Source of the DNA: Desulfacinum hydrothermale DSM 13146
GTDB lineage: Bacteria; Desulfobacterota; Syntrophobacteria; Syntrophobacterales; DSM-9756
NCBI RefSeq assembly: GCF_900176285.1
Contig: NZ_FWXF01000001.1
Location: 477,888 to 541,887, forward strand
Reading direction: 5' to 3'
DNA: 64,000 nt
The notes beneath the pieces are model-generated. The model was not told where the DNA came from. It made no database searches and saw only the letters and a list, made by a program, of their open reading frames with translations. Below, one piece after another: positions 46,718-55,799 of this stretch (position 1 is its first letter; every line of letters begins with the position of its first letter). A program made the translations under genes and the position numbers.

Positions 46718-48631
46718 CTACAAGTCGCGCAGTATCCGGGTCAGATGTTTCACGGTGGCCTTATCCAGACACCCTTTCCGATACACCGCCTCGTTGAAGG
46801 GGCGGACGAATTCCAGGGCCTTTTCTCTCACATCGCGGGCTTCAAGGCGCAGGACGAACTCTTCGAGCCCTTCCCAGGGCTGGAGTTCGTAGCCGTAACG
46901 GCGCATCTTTGAGGCGAAGGCCCGGCGCAGTTTCCGGCCGGGATTTTCCCTGTGCCTTCGGCGGTGGAGAACCGTTCCCACAGCGGCCGTCAGAAGGGCC
47001 AACATCGCGGCGACTGCGGCCGCCGCCTTCCACCCCTGGGGTGGCTCGGGCCGTTTCGCCAGGTTTCGAGCCAGAGTGCGAGCTTTGCGCACCAGAGCCA
47101 GTTGCCGCTCCACGTCATAGTCCACCACCAGGCGAAACCAGTGGTAGTTGATGATGTCCATCAGGAGGCGCAGCCGCGTGAGAAGCCTTTCGCCATAGGC
47201 CAAGGCGGGCGTGCCGGCCAAGGGCGGCGTGGGATCCAGCCGGATCCAACCCTTGCCCGGCAGATAGCATTCCGTCCAGACGTGGGCGTGCTTTTGAAGG
47301 ACCAGGTAGTAGCCCCCCGTTTCGTTGTAGTACCCGCCGCGGTAGCCTCCCACCAGGCGGCACGGAACGCCGCCCAGTCTCAGCAAGACCGCCAGCGCGG
47401 AAGCGAAGTATTCGCAGTTGCCCTTGCGTTTATCAAAAAGAAAGGATTCCAAATCCCGGGGCAGATCGTTCAGGGCGTAGCGGAACCTGTCCGATTGCAG
47501 GAAGGCCAGTGCGTCCCGGACGGCGTCCTGCGCCCTCTTTCCGGCCGTCAAATGCAGGCCCAGACGTCGGATGCGGGGCGGAAGATCGCCGGGAAGGGCC
47601 AGAAGCTTTTGCAGGTCTCCCGGGGCCTCCCGGTACGGGGTCTTCACCCGGGACCACACCACGTAACGGGTCTTCTTGAAGATGGGCGACCACACGCGAA
47701 AGGTTCCGTCGGCGCTCCGTTGGGCAGGCACCCCCTCGATTCTGACCGGGCGGTCCAGGCCGAAGAGCCGGTTTAAGCCATAGGGTTCCATGTAGATGAC
47801 CTGGCGAAGATCGCCTGGCTGCGGGGATGCGGCTTGCGCGGGCGGTTCCGACCGGCTGGATCGGGAAGGCCGCCAGGTGATGCCATCAAATGCATCCAAT
47901 ACGATCCCGCGCCAATAGAGGAGGCCTTGGTCCACGGGCGCCATCTGGGCCCGAAAAACCACGGCGGAGTCTTCCTGGATGGAGGCCACTTCACCCAACC
48001 GCACGCTTTCGGCGAAGCCGGTGCGGCCGAAGGCCGCCTGGTTGAGGAAGTTGAGCAGGGGAAAGTTGGTGCGCGGCAAGATGAGGAAAAGAAGGGCGGC
48101 CACCGGAAGGCTCAGTACACACATAGCGCCCGCGTTCCAGGCGATTTTTCGAAGGGCCTCCTTGGGCAGGGCGGCGCCGGGGGCGGCGTCTTCGAAGGCC
48201 AGCAGCATCAGGGACACGGTGAGGAGCAGGGCCAGCGGAACCATGTAAAAGAGAAAGGAGGCGCTGAGGCTCATGAGTCCCGAGCCCAACAGCAGAAAGA
48301 GGCACAGGAGATAGATCTGCATGTAGTCCCGGGCCTTCTCGGCTTCCAGGAGCTTGATGCCCGTGAGGATGAGCATGCCGTCCAGGAGGGGCTCCACCAG
48401 GAAGTCCGCCCTCAGACGGGAAAGGGAAAGAACCATGACGGAAACGGCCAGCAGGTTGAGCCAGCGCCGGGACACCTGGAAGGGACGCAGACCGTGGCGG
48501 AAGACCGAAAGCACCGCCAGTGCCCAGAAGGCCGCGTGGCCGGCCGGATGCACGTGGGCCATCACGGTGACGTAGCCGATGGCCGCGGACAGATAGGTGA
48601 CGGCAAAAAGGGCGGTTCTAGTCTTCACCAT
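46718..48631 (-). CDS. TgpA-like membrane transglutaminase (DUF3488/DUF4129)
   Basis: 637 residues. Six or so N-terminal membrane helices (1-190) are followed by a periplasmic transglutaminase-like domain with Cys406 (GNCEYF), His450 (HAHVWTE) and Asp466 (LDPTPP), then one more helix (about 545-565) and a cytoplasmic DUF4129 tail. Family member TgpA of Pseudomonas is essential. Its start overlaps the DUF58 gene by 14 nt; with MoxR and DUF58 it forms a conserved trio. Confidence 0.92.
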   Translation of the reverse strand: MVKTRTALFAVTYLSAAIGYVTVMAHVHPAGHAAFWALAVLSVFRHGLRPFQVSRRWLNLLAVSVMVLSLSRLRADFLVEPLLDGMLILTGIKLLEAEKARDYMQIYLLCLFLLLGSGLMSLSASFLFYMVPLALLLTVSLMLLAFEDAAPGAALPKEALRKIAWNAGAMCVLSLPVAALLFLILPRTNFPLLNFLNQAAFGRTGFAESVRLGEVASIQEDSAVVFRAQMAPVDQGLLYWRGIVLDAFDGITWRPSRSSRSEPPAQAASPQPGDLRQVIYMEPYGLNRLFGLDRPVRIEGVPAQRSADGTFRVWSPIFKKTRYVVWSRVKTPYREAPGDLQKLLALPGDLPPRIRRLGLHLTAGKRAQDAVRDALAFLQSDRFRYALNDLPRDLESFLFDKRKGNCEYFASALAVLLRLGGVPCRLVGGYRGGYYNETGGYYLVLQKHAHVWTECYLPGKGWIRLDPTPPLAGTPALAYGERLLTRLRLLMDIINYHWFRLVVDYDVERQLALVRKARTLARNLAKRPEPPQGWKAAAAVAAMLALLTAAVGTVLHRRRHRENPGRKLRRAFASKMRRYGYELQPWEGLEEFVLRLEARDVREKALEFVRPFNEAVYRKGCLDKATVKHLTRILRDL

Positions 48632-49493
48632 AGAGGGCCAGCGCTCGGAGAAGGGTCCGTTTGTGATGCGTGCCGGTTCCGGGTTCGAAAGACTCCCCGT
48701 CCAGAATGAGCCCCACCGAAACGCGGCGCCGCACCAGGGTGTTGATCCAGTAGGCGGTCCACGAAAGGCGCGCCTCCAGCGGCGATGGGCCCAGGTGGGA
48801 AGGAATCAGAATCACAGGTTCCGTCCGGGTGGAGGCGAAGTCCTTCACAAGGATTCTTCCCGCCTTGGCACTGGACTTCCAGTGGATTTTCTTGATCGGA
48901 TCTCCCGGGTGGTATTCACGAATGCCGTAAATGTCGTGATCATCTCCGCTGTCCCCTGTTTCCACGGTTTCCCGATGGCCCTGGGGCCGGGATCTTCGCG
49001 GTGCGCCCGGGAAGGGGCCGGGACGGAGGCGGGGAAAGACCACCAGGTCCAGGCCGAGGTGAATCCGACGAAAGCGAACGAAGAAGTTGAAGGGAAAATT
49101 GGAGGAGATCTCCACCTCCCCAAGTCCGTACCGACCCCGTCGGGGAAAGGCCGTCGAGACGAAGGTCTGCGCGGTGGAGCGGGGTGGAACATAGGGCACA
49201 AGCGGGCTCTGGTCCCAAACATTCACGCGGATGAGAAACGCCGGCAGGAGGCTCCGGGGATTTTCGACCCGGATGCGGATCGGCGCGGGTGTGTCGGCGT
49301 AGATCTCCGGGGGCGGTTCCACGGTGATGCGCACGGCATGGAGGTTGGCACGGCCGAAGATACCGGAGATGAGCATGAAACCCAGCAGAAGGGAGGCCAC
49401 CACGTAAATAAGGTTGTTGGCCGTGTTCACGGCGGAAAAGCCGATCAGGATGGTGACGGCCACGTAGAACCAGCCCGCTCGGGTGATCTTGAT
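48618..49493 (-). CDS. DUF58 domain protein with no canonical start codon
   Basis: 291 residues if read from ATC 49493, which overlaps the moxR stop as TAATC. Homologues start M(I)RITRAGWF; here ATC-AAG-ATC-ACC gives the same protein with ATC where ATG would be expected, and the next upstream codons in frame are GTA and CGC. Two membrane helices near the N-terminus (WFYVAVTILIGFSAVNTANN, LLLGFMLISGIFG) are followed by a beta-rich part and a VWA-like domain with REYHPGDPIKKIHWKSSAK, the DUF58 signature. An internal GTG is possible but would cut the first helix. Confidence 0.8.
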   Translation of the reverse strand: MKITRAGWFYVAVTILIGFSAVNTANNLIYVVASLLLGFMLISGIFGRANLHAVRITVEPPPEIYADTPAPIRIRVENPRSLLPAFLIRVNVWDQSPLVPYVPPRSTAQTFVSTAFPRRGRYGLGEVEISSNFPFNFFVRFRRIHLGLDLVVFPRLRPGPFPGAPRRSRPQGHRETVETGDSGDDHDIYGIREYHPGDPIKKIHWKSSAKAGRILVKDFASTRTEPVILIPSHLGPSPLEARLSWTAYWINTLVRRRVSVGLILDGESFEPGTGTHHKRTLLRALALYGED

Positions 49494-50488
49494 TACGCGG
49501 GAACGGGGACCTTTTCGAGCAGCGATCGGACGATCTCCTTTTTGTCCACGTGATCGTATTCTTCCCGGAAAAAGACCCGATGGGGAATCGCATGCAGGGC
49601 CATGGCCTTGACGTCTTCGGGCAGCACGTAGTCCCTGCCGTTCATGAAGGCATGGGCGCGGGAGGTGTGCAACAGGGCCAGCGCGCCCCGGGTGGAGAGT
49701 CCGGCGGTCAAAAATTCCGACCGGCGTGTGGCTTCGATGATTTGCATCATGTAGTCCAGGATGGGTTCCGAAGCGATGATGCCGTCGCGGATGAAGTGCT
49801 GGATTCTGAGGACTCCCTCCTGACTCAGTACCGGCTCCACGGAGTAGAGCTCCTTGCGCTTGCTTCCCCCGCGCAGGATCTCCAATTCGGCCTCCCGGTG
49901 GGGATAGCCGATGCGAATCTTCATCATGAAACGATCCATCTGGGACTCGGGAAGGGGAAAGGTGCCGAACTGTTCGGCCGGGTTCTGGGTGGCGATCACG
50001 AAAAAGGGCTGAGGCAGGTCCATGGTGCGCCCCTCGGCGGTCACCTGCTTTTCCCCCATGGCCTCCAGGAGGGCGCTTTGCGTCTTGGGCGTGGCCCGGT
50101 TGATCTCGTCCACCAGGATGATGTTGTGGAAGATGGGGCCGGGGTGAAATTCGAAGAGCCCGGACGTCTTGTTGTAGATGGAAAGTCCCGTGATGTCCGT
50201 GGGAAGGAGGTCGCTGGTGCACTGGATGCGCCCGAAGGTGAGCCCAAGCACCTTGGCCAGTCCGATGGCCAGGGTCGTTTTGCCAAGCCCGGGAAGGTCT
50301 TCGATGAGCAGGTGGCCGCGTGAAAAGAAACAGATGAGAGCCAGACGAAGGGGCTTTTCCTTTCCGTGCAGGTAGCGGCCCAGAACTTCCATGGCCTCCT
50401 GGATGGAACGCTGGGCTTGCTCCAGGTCCCAGTCTTTCCCTCCGAACGGCTTGGAAGGATCGGGCGTGTTGAGAGGCCTTTGGCTCAC
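49493..50488 (-). CDS. MoxR family AAA+ ATPase
   Basis: 331 residues. Walker A EDLPGLGKTTLA, Walker B ILVDEINRA and sensor ATQNPAEQFGTFPLPESQMDRFMM, all typical of MoxR ATPases that act as chaperones for VWA proteins such as the DUF58 partner. GTG start with AGAGGG. The 252 nt upstream, before the purM stop, contain no gene. Confidence 0.95.
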   Translation of the reverse strand: MSQRPLNTPDPSKPFGGKDWDLEQAQRSIQEAMEVLGRYLHGKEKPLRLALICFFSRGHLLIEDLPGLGKTTLAIGLAKVLGLTFGRIQCTSDLLPTDITGLSIYNKTSGLFEFHPGPIFHNIILVDEINRATPKTQSALLEAMGEKQVTAEGRTMDLPQPFFVIATQNPAEQFGTFPLPESQMDRFMMKIRIGYPHREAELEILRGGSKRKELYSVEPVLSQEGVLRIQHFIRDGIIASEPILDYMMQIIEATRRSEFLTAGLSTRGALALLHTSRAHAFMNGRDYVLPEDVKAMALHAIPHRVFFREEYDHVDKKEIVRSLLEKVPVPA

Positions 50489-50740
50489 TTTGTGCCCTCT
50501 GCCGTCTTGGATTCGCCCGGGAGCGCGTTCGGAAACGCCGCATCCCCCGGCTGTCTCGAAACCGGTGGGTTCGAACTCCCCGCGGGATGGGATCCCCGTT
50601 TTCGCGCTGACGGCCGCGGATGGGGAGGCTGCGCAGCCGACGGAAAGTGGCTGGATCGTCCCGATGCCCTGAGGGTCCTAGTCGCCTGGACGTCTCCCTG
50701 CATGGATGAAAGGGGCCGCGGCACCAGGGCCCCAGCCGGA

Positions 50741-51784
50741 TCAGACCAGGCGGACGGGCGGCGCGTCTTCTTCCCGGGTGACCACTTCGCCGATGCGATA
50801 GGCCTTCTGGCCCATGCCCGCAAGGCGGTCCAGGACCTCCTCCAGGTCCCTTTCGCGCACCACCACCACGTACCCGATCCCGCAATTGAAAACGTGGAGC
50901 ATCTCCTCTTCGCTGATCTTGCCCGCTTCCTGGAGGATCGAAAAGATGGGCGGTCGCTCCCAGCTCGCCTTTTCCACCACCGCCTGGCACGGCTTGGGAA
51001 GGATCCGTTCCAGGTTGTCCTCGAAGCCCCCGCCGGTGATGTGGGCCATGCCCGAGATGTCGAATTGTTTGAGCAGTTTCATCACGGGATCCACGTAGAT
51101 CTGCGTGGGTTCCAGCAACTCTTCGGCGGCGGTGCGGCCGCATTCGGCCAGGTACGTGTCCGGGCTCATCTTCATCTCGTCCAGGAGCACCCGGCGGACC
51201 AGGCTGTAGCCGTTGGAATGAAGGCCGCTGGAAGCCAGGCCGATGATCTGGTCCCCCTTGTGGATGGTGGATCCGTCGATGATCTGGGGATTGTCCACGA
51301 TTCCCACGGCAAAGCCCGCCAGATCGTATTCGTTCGGGCCGTAAAAACCCGGCATCTCAGCGGTTTCGCCCCCGATGAGAGAACAGCAGGCCTGCTTGCA
51401 CCCCTCCGCGATGCCGCGCACGACGGCCTCCACCCGCTCCAGATCCATGGACCCGACGGCCAGATAATCCAGGAAAAAGAGCGGACGGGCTCCCTGGACA
51501 ATGATGTCATTGACGCACATGGCCACCAGATCGATGCCCACCGTGTCGTGCTTGTCCGCCCAGAAGGCCACCTTGAGTTTGGTGCCCACACCGTCCGTGG
51601 AGGAGACGAGCACGGGACTTTTCATGTCCGAACAGTCCAGCGAATAGAGACCGCCGAAACCGCCGATGTCGGTGATGACGTTGGCATGAAATGTCTGGCG
51701 GACCAGCGGCTGAATCCTCTTGACCAATTCATTGGCCTTGTCCAGATCCACTCCTGCTTCCTTGTAACGCGAGTGCCTTGCCAT
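50741..51784 (-). CDS. purM: Phosphoribosylformylglycinamidine cyclo-ligase
   Basis: 347 residues, usual PurM length. The enzyme closes the imidazole ring to aminoimidazole ribotide. Signatures are STDGVGTKLKVAF, GIDLVAMCVNDIIVQGARPLFFLDY, IGGETAEMPGFY and HITGGGFEDNLERILP. It is monocistronic in this window, with its promoter expected in 51785-51884. The gap to the Lon gene is 100 nt. Confidence 0.96.
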   Translation of the reverse strand: MARHSRYKEAGVDLDKANELVKRIQPLVRQTFHANVITDIGGFGGLYSLDCSDMKSPVLVSSTDGVGTKLKVAFWADKHDTVGIDLVAMCVNDIIVQGARPLFFLDYLAVGSMDLERVEAVVRGIAEGCKQACCSLIGGETAEMPGFYGPNEYDLAGFAVGIVDNPQIIDGSTIHKGDQIIGLASSGLHSNGYSLVRRVLLDEMKMSPDTYLAECGRTAAEELLEPTQIYVDPVMKLLKQFDISGMAHITGGGFEDNLERILPKPCQAVVEKASWERPPIFSILQEAGKISEEEMLHVFNCGIGYVVVVRERDLEEVLDRLAGMGQKAYRIGEVVTREEDAPPVRLV

Positions 51785-51884
51785 GGGGGTTTATTCTCCG
51801 CTTCGTTTCCGTTGAACTTTTCCGCAGGGTGCCGCATTGTAGGAGGGGCGTTCGGCGCCTGTCAATCACTCCCAAGATAACTTT

Positions 51885-54800
51885 CTAGTCGGTTTCTGGA
51901 AAGATTTCCTTGAACCACCGGCACAGGGCACGGTTCAGAATCCGTTGGGCCCGCTGGAGGTCGAGCCGGTATTTTTCGGGGATGAAGCTCAGGTCCGCGC
52001 ATCCCACTGGATCCAGGAAGCCCAGGCAGGGAAGGCTTGTGAGAAGATCCGTGGGCAACACGGAGGCCAGGACCCAGGCGGCGTTGAGAACCGCCTTGCT
52101 CCCCTTGATCTTCACCTTCTGCACGGCGTAGTTGTTGGCAAAAAAACGCACGTCGCCCCAAGGCGGGGCGGCCCCTTCGCCCAAGATGCCGTCCCGGACC
52201 AGGAAAAAATAGGGGGCCACGATGTCCACGCCGGTGGCCGTGGCAACCTTCTGGGAACGGGCCAGGACCGCCGAAAGGCTCTCCCGCCGGCCGGGCAAGA
52301 CCTCCAGATCCACGGGGACCTTCTGATCCGCCAGGCGCCTTTCCAGCCCTTCCCGATGCTCTTCCCAGCACACGAGCAGGCACTTGCGCCCGTTTTCATG
52401 CAGCCGCCGAATCATTTCCACCGGGATCTCTTCAGGGTCTTTTGTGAAAAGGACCGTGAGGCGCCGGTGGGTGCCACCGGACTGGGAAAGGACCTCCCTC
52501 AGGGGTGTGGCCCATGGCAGGAGGGCGCTTTCCGTCTGTTCCACCTCCTGCGCATCGATGAAGGCGATCCGGGCGGCCTGGACCACGTGGTCCACCGCCA
52601 CCACCTGAAGCGCATGGTGTCCATACCGGAAGGGTTCGTGGTCCCCGGCCCACTGGTCGTAGGTGAGGATTTGCAGTTCCTTTTTCAGGGCCGATGGCAG
52701 CCGTTCGATGCTGTCGCCGCCCGACAGATTCTTGGTGGGCACGATGAGGGTGGTGCAGCCCGCGTCCAAGGCCGCCTCCAGCTTGATGGCGATCGCTCCC
52801 ACGGCGGTGATGCGCCCCTGGGTGTCGATCTCTCCGGTCATGGCCACGTCCCGTCGGACGGCCCGGCCGGACAGGGTGGACGCCAGGGCCAGGGCGATGG
52901 CTCCGCCGGCCGACGGGCCGTCTTTCGGTGTGGATCCCCCCATGAAGTGCAGGTGGATGGGATCTTGCGTGGCATCCGCCTCGATGCCCAATTCCTCGGC
53001 GCAATAGAGGATCCCCGTGGTGGCCACCTTGCGGCTTTCGTCCATGACCTTTTCGATGTTTCCCGTGGCGTGCACCAGGCTGAGATATCCCGCGGGGTGT
53101 TCCAGGGGGGCTTGGGCGCCGAGCCGAACCCGGGTGGCCTGGATGGGAATGATGGAGCCCAAGCCCCGTTCCAGGTTGACCCCCAGCGCCAGCATCTCGC
53201 CCACCCGGTCCTCCTCGTGGATCTTCCAAGGGCGGCTCGGCGTGTCCAGGTATTCCTTGATCTTGCGGCGTGTGATGACCACAGGCCGGCTGGCGCCGGC
53301 ATCCACTTCCTTTCTTTGAATGCGGAAAAAGAGCGTGCGCAGGAGCCTTTCCAATTCCCGAACCCCCGGCTCGTGGGTGTAGTCCCGGACCAGATGGGCG
53401 ATCAGATCCCGTTCTTCATGGGGATCGAACACGATCTCGTCCTCGCCGATGTCGTAGCGAGTGCGCACCCTGCCGATGAGATGGCGCCGGGCGATGGCCA
53501 CCTTTTCCTCCACGCTGTAGCGGTCCAGGAAGACCACCTCGCAGCGGTTCACCACCGGAGGCGGCACCGTCTCCAAGGTGTTGGCCGTGAGCACGAAATG
53601 GCAGTTGGAAAGATCGATGTCCACCGTGGTTTGCGTGTACTTGTCATGAAACAGGTGATTCTGCTCCGGGTCCAGGATCTCCAAGAGGGTGGCGATGGCG
53701 AACTTTTCCGTCTTGTCCGCCTCGTCCAGGATGAACATGCCGTTCATGCACCCCATCTTGATGAGCCCCTGCACGATGGCGCCCGGCTTGGAGCCTTCGT
53801 AGGTGAATCCGTGGCCCCGAAGATCCGATTCGTCGCGCATGCCGCCCAGGCTGATCTTGTGGTAGGGGATGCCCAGGTTCTGGGCCATGGAAATGGCCAG
53901 GGAGGTCTTGCCCACCCCCGGAGGTCCCACGAAGAGGAAAGCAGAGCCGGTTCTGTGCCAGGATCCCGCGTCGTTGGGGTCGAACCGGCGGTAGCGGCGG
54001 ATCAGGTTGGCGAAGAAGTCGCACACCTGCTCCTTGGGCCGCTCCAGCCCGTAATGGGTTCGGTGGAGGCCCTCCTCGAACGCCTTCGGACTCACCGTGA
54101 TGGGGTGGATCTTCTTCCACGGGATGGCCAACAAGGTTTCGATCAGCTCGCTGTACTTGGCCCCACTGTGCCCCACGGCGTGGGTCTTGTTCTTTTCAAT
54201 AAGTTCGATCACCTGCGGGGGGAAGCTGGGGTCCGACTTGGCCTCCTCGATCCGATCGCGCAGACTCTTGGTGCCGATGCCTTCCGGCGCCACGGGAAGC
54301 GGTGAGGTGGGAACGGGAGCGGGGGCGCTGGCGTGGGGGGGTGCGGACTTGAGAAATGCTTCGATACGCTCGGAAAAGATGCGAAAGAGTCCTGCCAGGT
54401 CCTTTCCTTCCATCTTGTCCTGAGGGATGCCCAATTCGTGGAAGAGGCCCATGAGACCCCATCGGTCTTTGAAGGCCGAGAAGGTCTGGGAGGCCTTTTC
54501 CCGGCTGTCCTTCACGATGGCCTGGAAGCCTAGGGCCATCTTGTGCACGAAGCGGGACCGTTCCAGGAGCGAAAGGCTCGTGAGGCGACTCCGGTTCCAG
54601 CACTCCCCCAGGGCTCTGGCTCGGCAGTCCAGGCCCATGGTGACCAGGGTTTCCTGGAAAAGCGTTTCCGGAAGATCCGCCACCCACCCGGCGGCTCGCT
54701 GGGTCATGCGGTAGATGTGGGGTCCCAGGGTGGAGTCCTTTCGGGCGGCGTCGAAGAGTACCAAGTAGTCGCCGCCGCGAAGGCCCACCATCTCATCGCT

Positions 54801-55307
54801 CAGAATCGCCGTAAGCAGCCGGTAGAAGGTGGGATCTTCTTGGGCCATGCGGAGCGCGAAGGCCGCATCCGAGCGGATCACGTCGGTCTCCGAGGCTTCC
54901 GGGTAGAGGGAGTGCTCCACCTGGTGGCGTAACAAGAATTCCGTAAAAGCCAGAGCCTTTCGTTCCTCCGCGCTTCCTTCGGTCACCAGCCCGCGGGAAT
55001 CGGACGGAAGTACGAAGACCAGATAGTCAAACAGGCGTTCGTGGACGGCGATGGTCCACCGATCACGTTGCCGCAGGAGCAGGCTGAGGGGGGCGATGGT
55101 TCGCTGTTCGTCTTCCAGTCGCTGGATCCGGATCTTGGAAAGCAGCCGAGCGGCTTGGCGGCTGTCGGTTCCCCGGCGGGTTCGAAAATCGGGGATGATC
55201 TTCGATTCCACCAGCGAAAGGAGAAGTTGGCTCACGCGCCGGATCGCCTCGTCATCGGGATAGGGCAGGCCTTCCAGGACCTGTCTTTCAAAGCTCATGG
55301 GGAACAT
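51885..55307 (-). CDS. Atypical large Lon-like ATP-dependent serine protease
   Basis: 1140 residues against about 800 for Lon. Residues 1-350 show no Lon substrate-binding signature; 320-345 is a Pro/Ala linker. The AAA+ module has Walker A GPPGVGKTS (461-469), Walker B MFILDEAD, and GGMRDESDLRGHGFTYEGS as in Lon. The S16 protease domain carries Ser799 (PKDGPSAGGA) and Lys842 (AVGAIAIKLEAAL). About 240 residues follow the protease domain, more than any standard Lon. It is the last gene of an operon with a kinase-like and a Usp gene (UspA stop 39 nt upstream). Likely cytosolic quality-control protease with extra substrate domains. Confidence 0.9.
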   Translation of the reverse strand: MFPMSFERQVLEGLPYPDDEAIRRVSQLLLSLVESKIIPDFRTRRGTDSRQAARLLSKIRIQRLEDEQRTIAPLSLLLRQRDRWTIAVHERLFDYLVFVLPSDSRGLVTEGSAEERKALAFTEFLLRHQVEHSLYPEASETDVIRSDAAFALRMAQEDPTFYRLLTAILSDEMVGLRGGDYLVLFDAARKDSTLGPHIYRMTQRAAGWVADLPETLFQETLVTMGLDCRARALGECWNRSRLTSLSLLERSRFVHKMALGFQAIVKDSREKASQTFSAFKDRWGLMGLFHELGIPQDKMEGKDLAGLFRIFSERIEAFLKSAPPHASAPAPVPTSPLPVAPEGIGTKSLRDRIEEAKSDPSFPPQVIELIEKNKTHAVGHSGAKYSELIETLLAIPWKKIHPITVSPKAFEEGLHRTHYGLERPKEQVCDFFANLIRRYRRFDPNDAGSWHRTGSAFLFVGPPGVGKTSLAISMAQNLGIPYHKISLGGMRDESDLRGHGFTYEGSKPGAIVQGLIKMGCMNGMFILDEADKTEKFAIATLLEILDPEQNHLFHDKYTQTTVDIDLSNCHFVLTANTLETVPPPVVNRCEVVFLDRYSVEEKVAIARRHLIGRVRTRYDIGEDEIVFDPHEERDLIAHLVRDYTHEPGVRELERLLRTLFFRIQRKEVDAGASRPVVITRRKIKEYLDTPSRPWKIHEEDRVGEMLALGVNLERGLGSIIPIQATRVRLGAQAPLEHPAGYLSLVHATGNIEKVMDESRKVATTGILYCAEELGIEADATQDPIHLHFMGGSTPKDGPSAGGAIALALASTLSGRAVRRDVAMTGEIDTQGRITAVGAIAIKLEAALDAGCTTLIVPTKNLSGGDSIERLPSALKKELQILTYDQWAGDHEPFRYGHHALQVVAVDHVVQAARIAFIDAQEVEQTESALLPWATPLREVLSQSGGTHRRLTVLFTKDPEEIPVEMIRRLHENGRKCLLVCWEEHREGLERRLADQKVPVDLEVLPGRRESLSAVLARSQKVATATGVDIVAPYFFLVRDGILGEGAAPPWGDVRFFANNYAVQKVKIKGSKAVLNAAWVLASVLPTDLLTSLPCLGFLDPVGCADLSFIPEKYRLDLQRAQRILNRALCRWFKEIFPETD

Positions 55308-55346
55308 GGGCTGGACCTCGTCTGTGCGGTTTCCGTTATGGCATGG

Positions 55347-55799
55347 CTACTGCACCACCCAGACGGTGCAGTTTTTGGCTTCCCGGATGATCTTGCTGGA
55401 AACGCTACCGAACAAGAATTCCTCCCGCTTGCTCATGCCCCGGCGCCCCACCACCACGGTGTGATAGCCTCCCCGGCGCTGTTCTTCCAGAAGGCGCCGG
55501 GCGATGCCTTCGCCTTTTTCGCATTCCTGGACCTGCAGGCGGATGTGTTGGCGGGGGATGCCCCGCTCCACAAGCCGCCCAGCCATGGCGTCCAGCTGCC
55601 GGAGAGCCCGTTGCCGCCGCTCTTCCAGCGTCTGCCGCCGCCTGTCCGGGTCGGGCAGCACATCCGCGGACGGAACCGTGAGTACGTGGTGCAGGGTGAT
55701 CCGGCACCGGGGGTGGACGCGCATGAGATTCCCCACGTAATCCACGGCCCGTTCTGCGTTGGGTGAGCAGTCGATGCCCACCAGGACTTTATGCTCCAT
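55347..55799 (-). CDS. Universal stress protein UspA-type
   Basis: 150 residues. HKVLVGIDCSPNAERAVDYV at the start and the ATP-binding motif VGRRGMSKREEFLFGSVSSKI (G-x2-G-x9-G-S) at the end. This motif predicts ATP binding, unlike the E. coli UspA. GGAGGTGCCGA precedes ATG; the stop of the kinase-like gene overlaps this region by 11 nt. Confidence 0.93.
   Translation of the reverse strand: MEHKVLVGIDCSPNAERAVDYVGNLMRVHPRCRITLHHVLTVPSADVLPDPDRRRQTLEERRQRALRQLDAMAGRLVERGIPRQHIRLQVQECEKGEGIARRLLEEQRRGGYHTVVVGRRGMSKREEFLFGSVSSKIIREAKNCTVWVVQ

Noticed and set aside
50560..50590. GGTTCGAAC stretch suggesting a tRNA
   Set aside because: No paired acceptor stem of seven bases and no cloverleaf in the 252-nt gap upstream of moxR.
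50366..51880. Long plus-strand frame over purM
   Set aside because: It is the complement of purM and shows no protein family.
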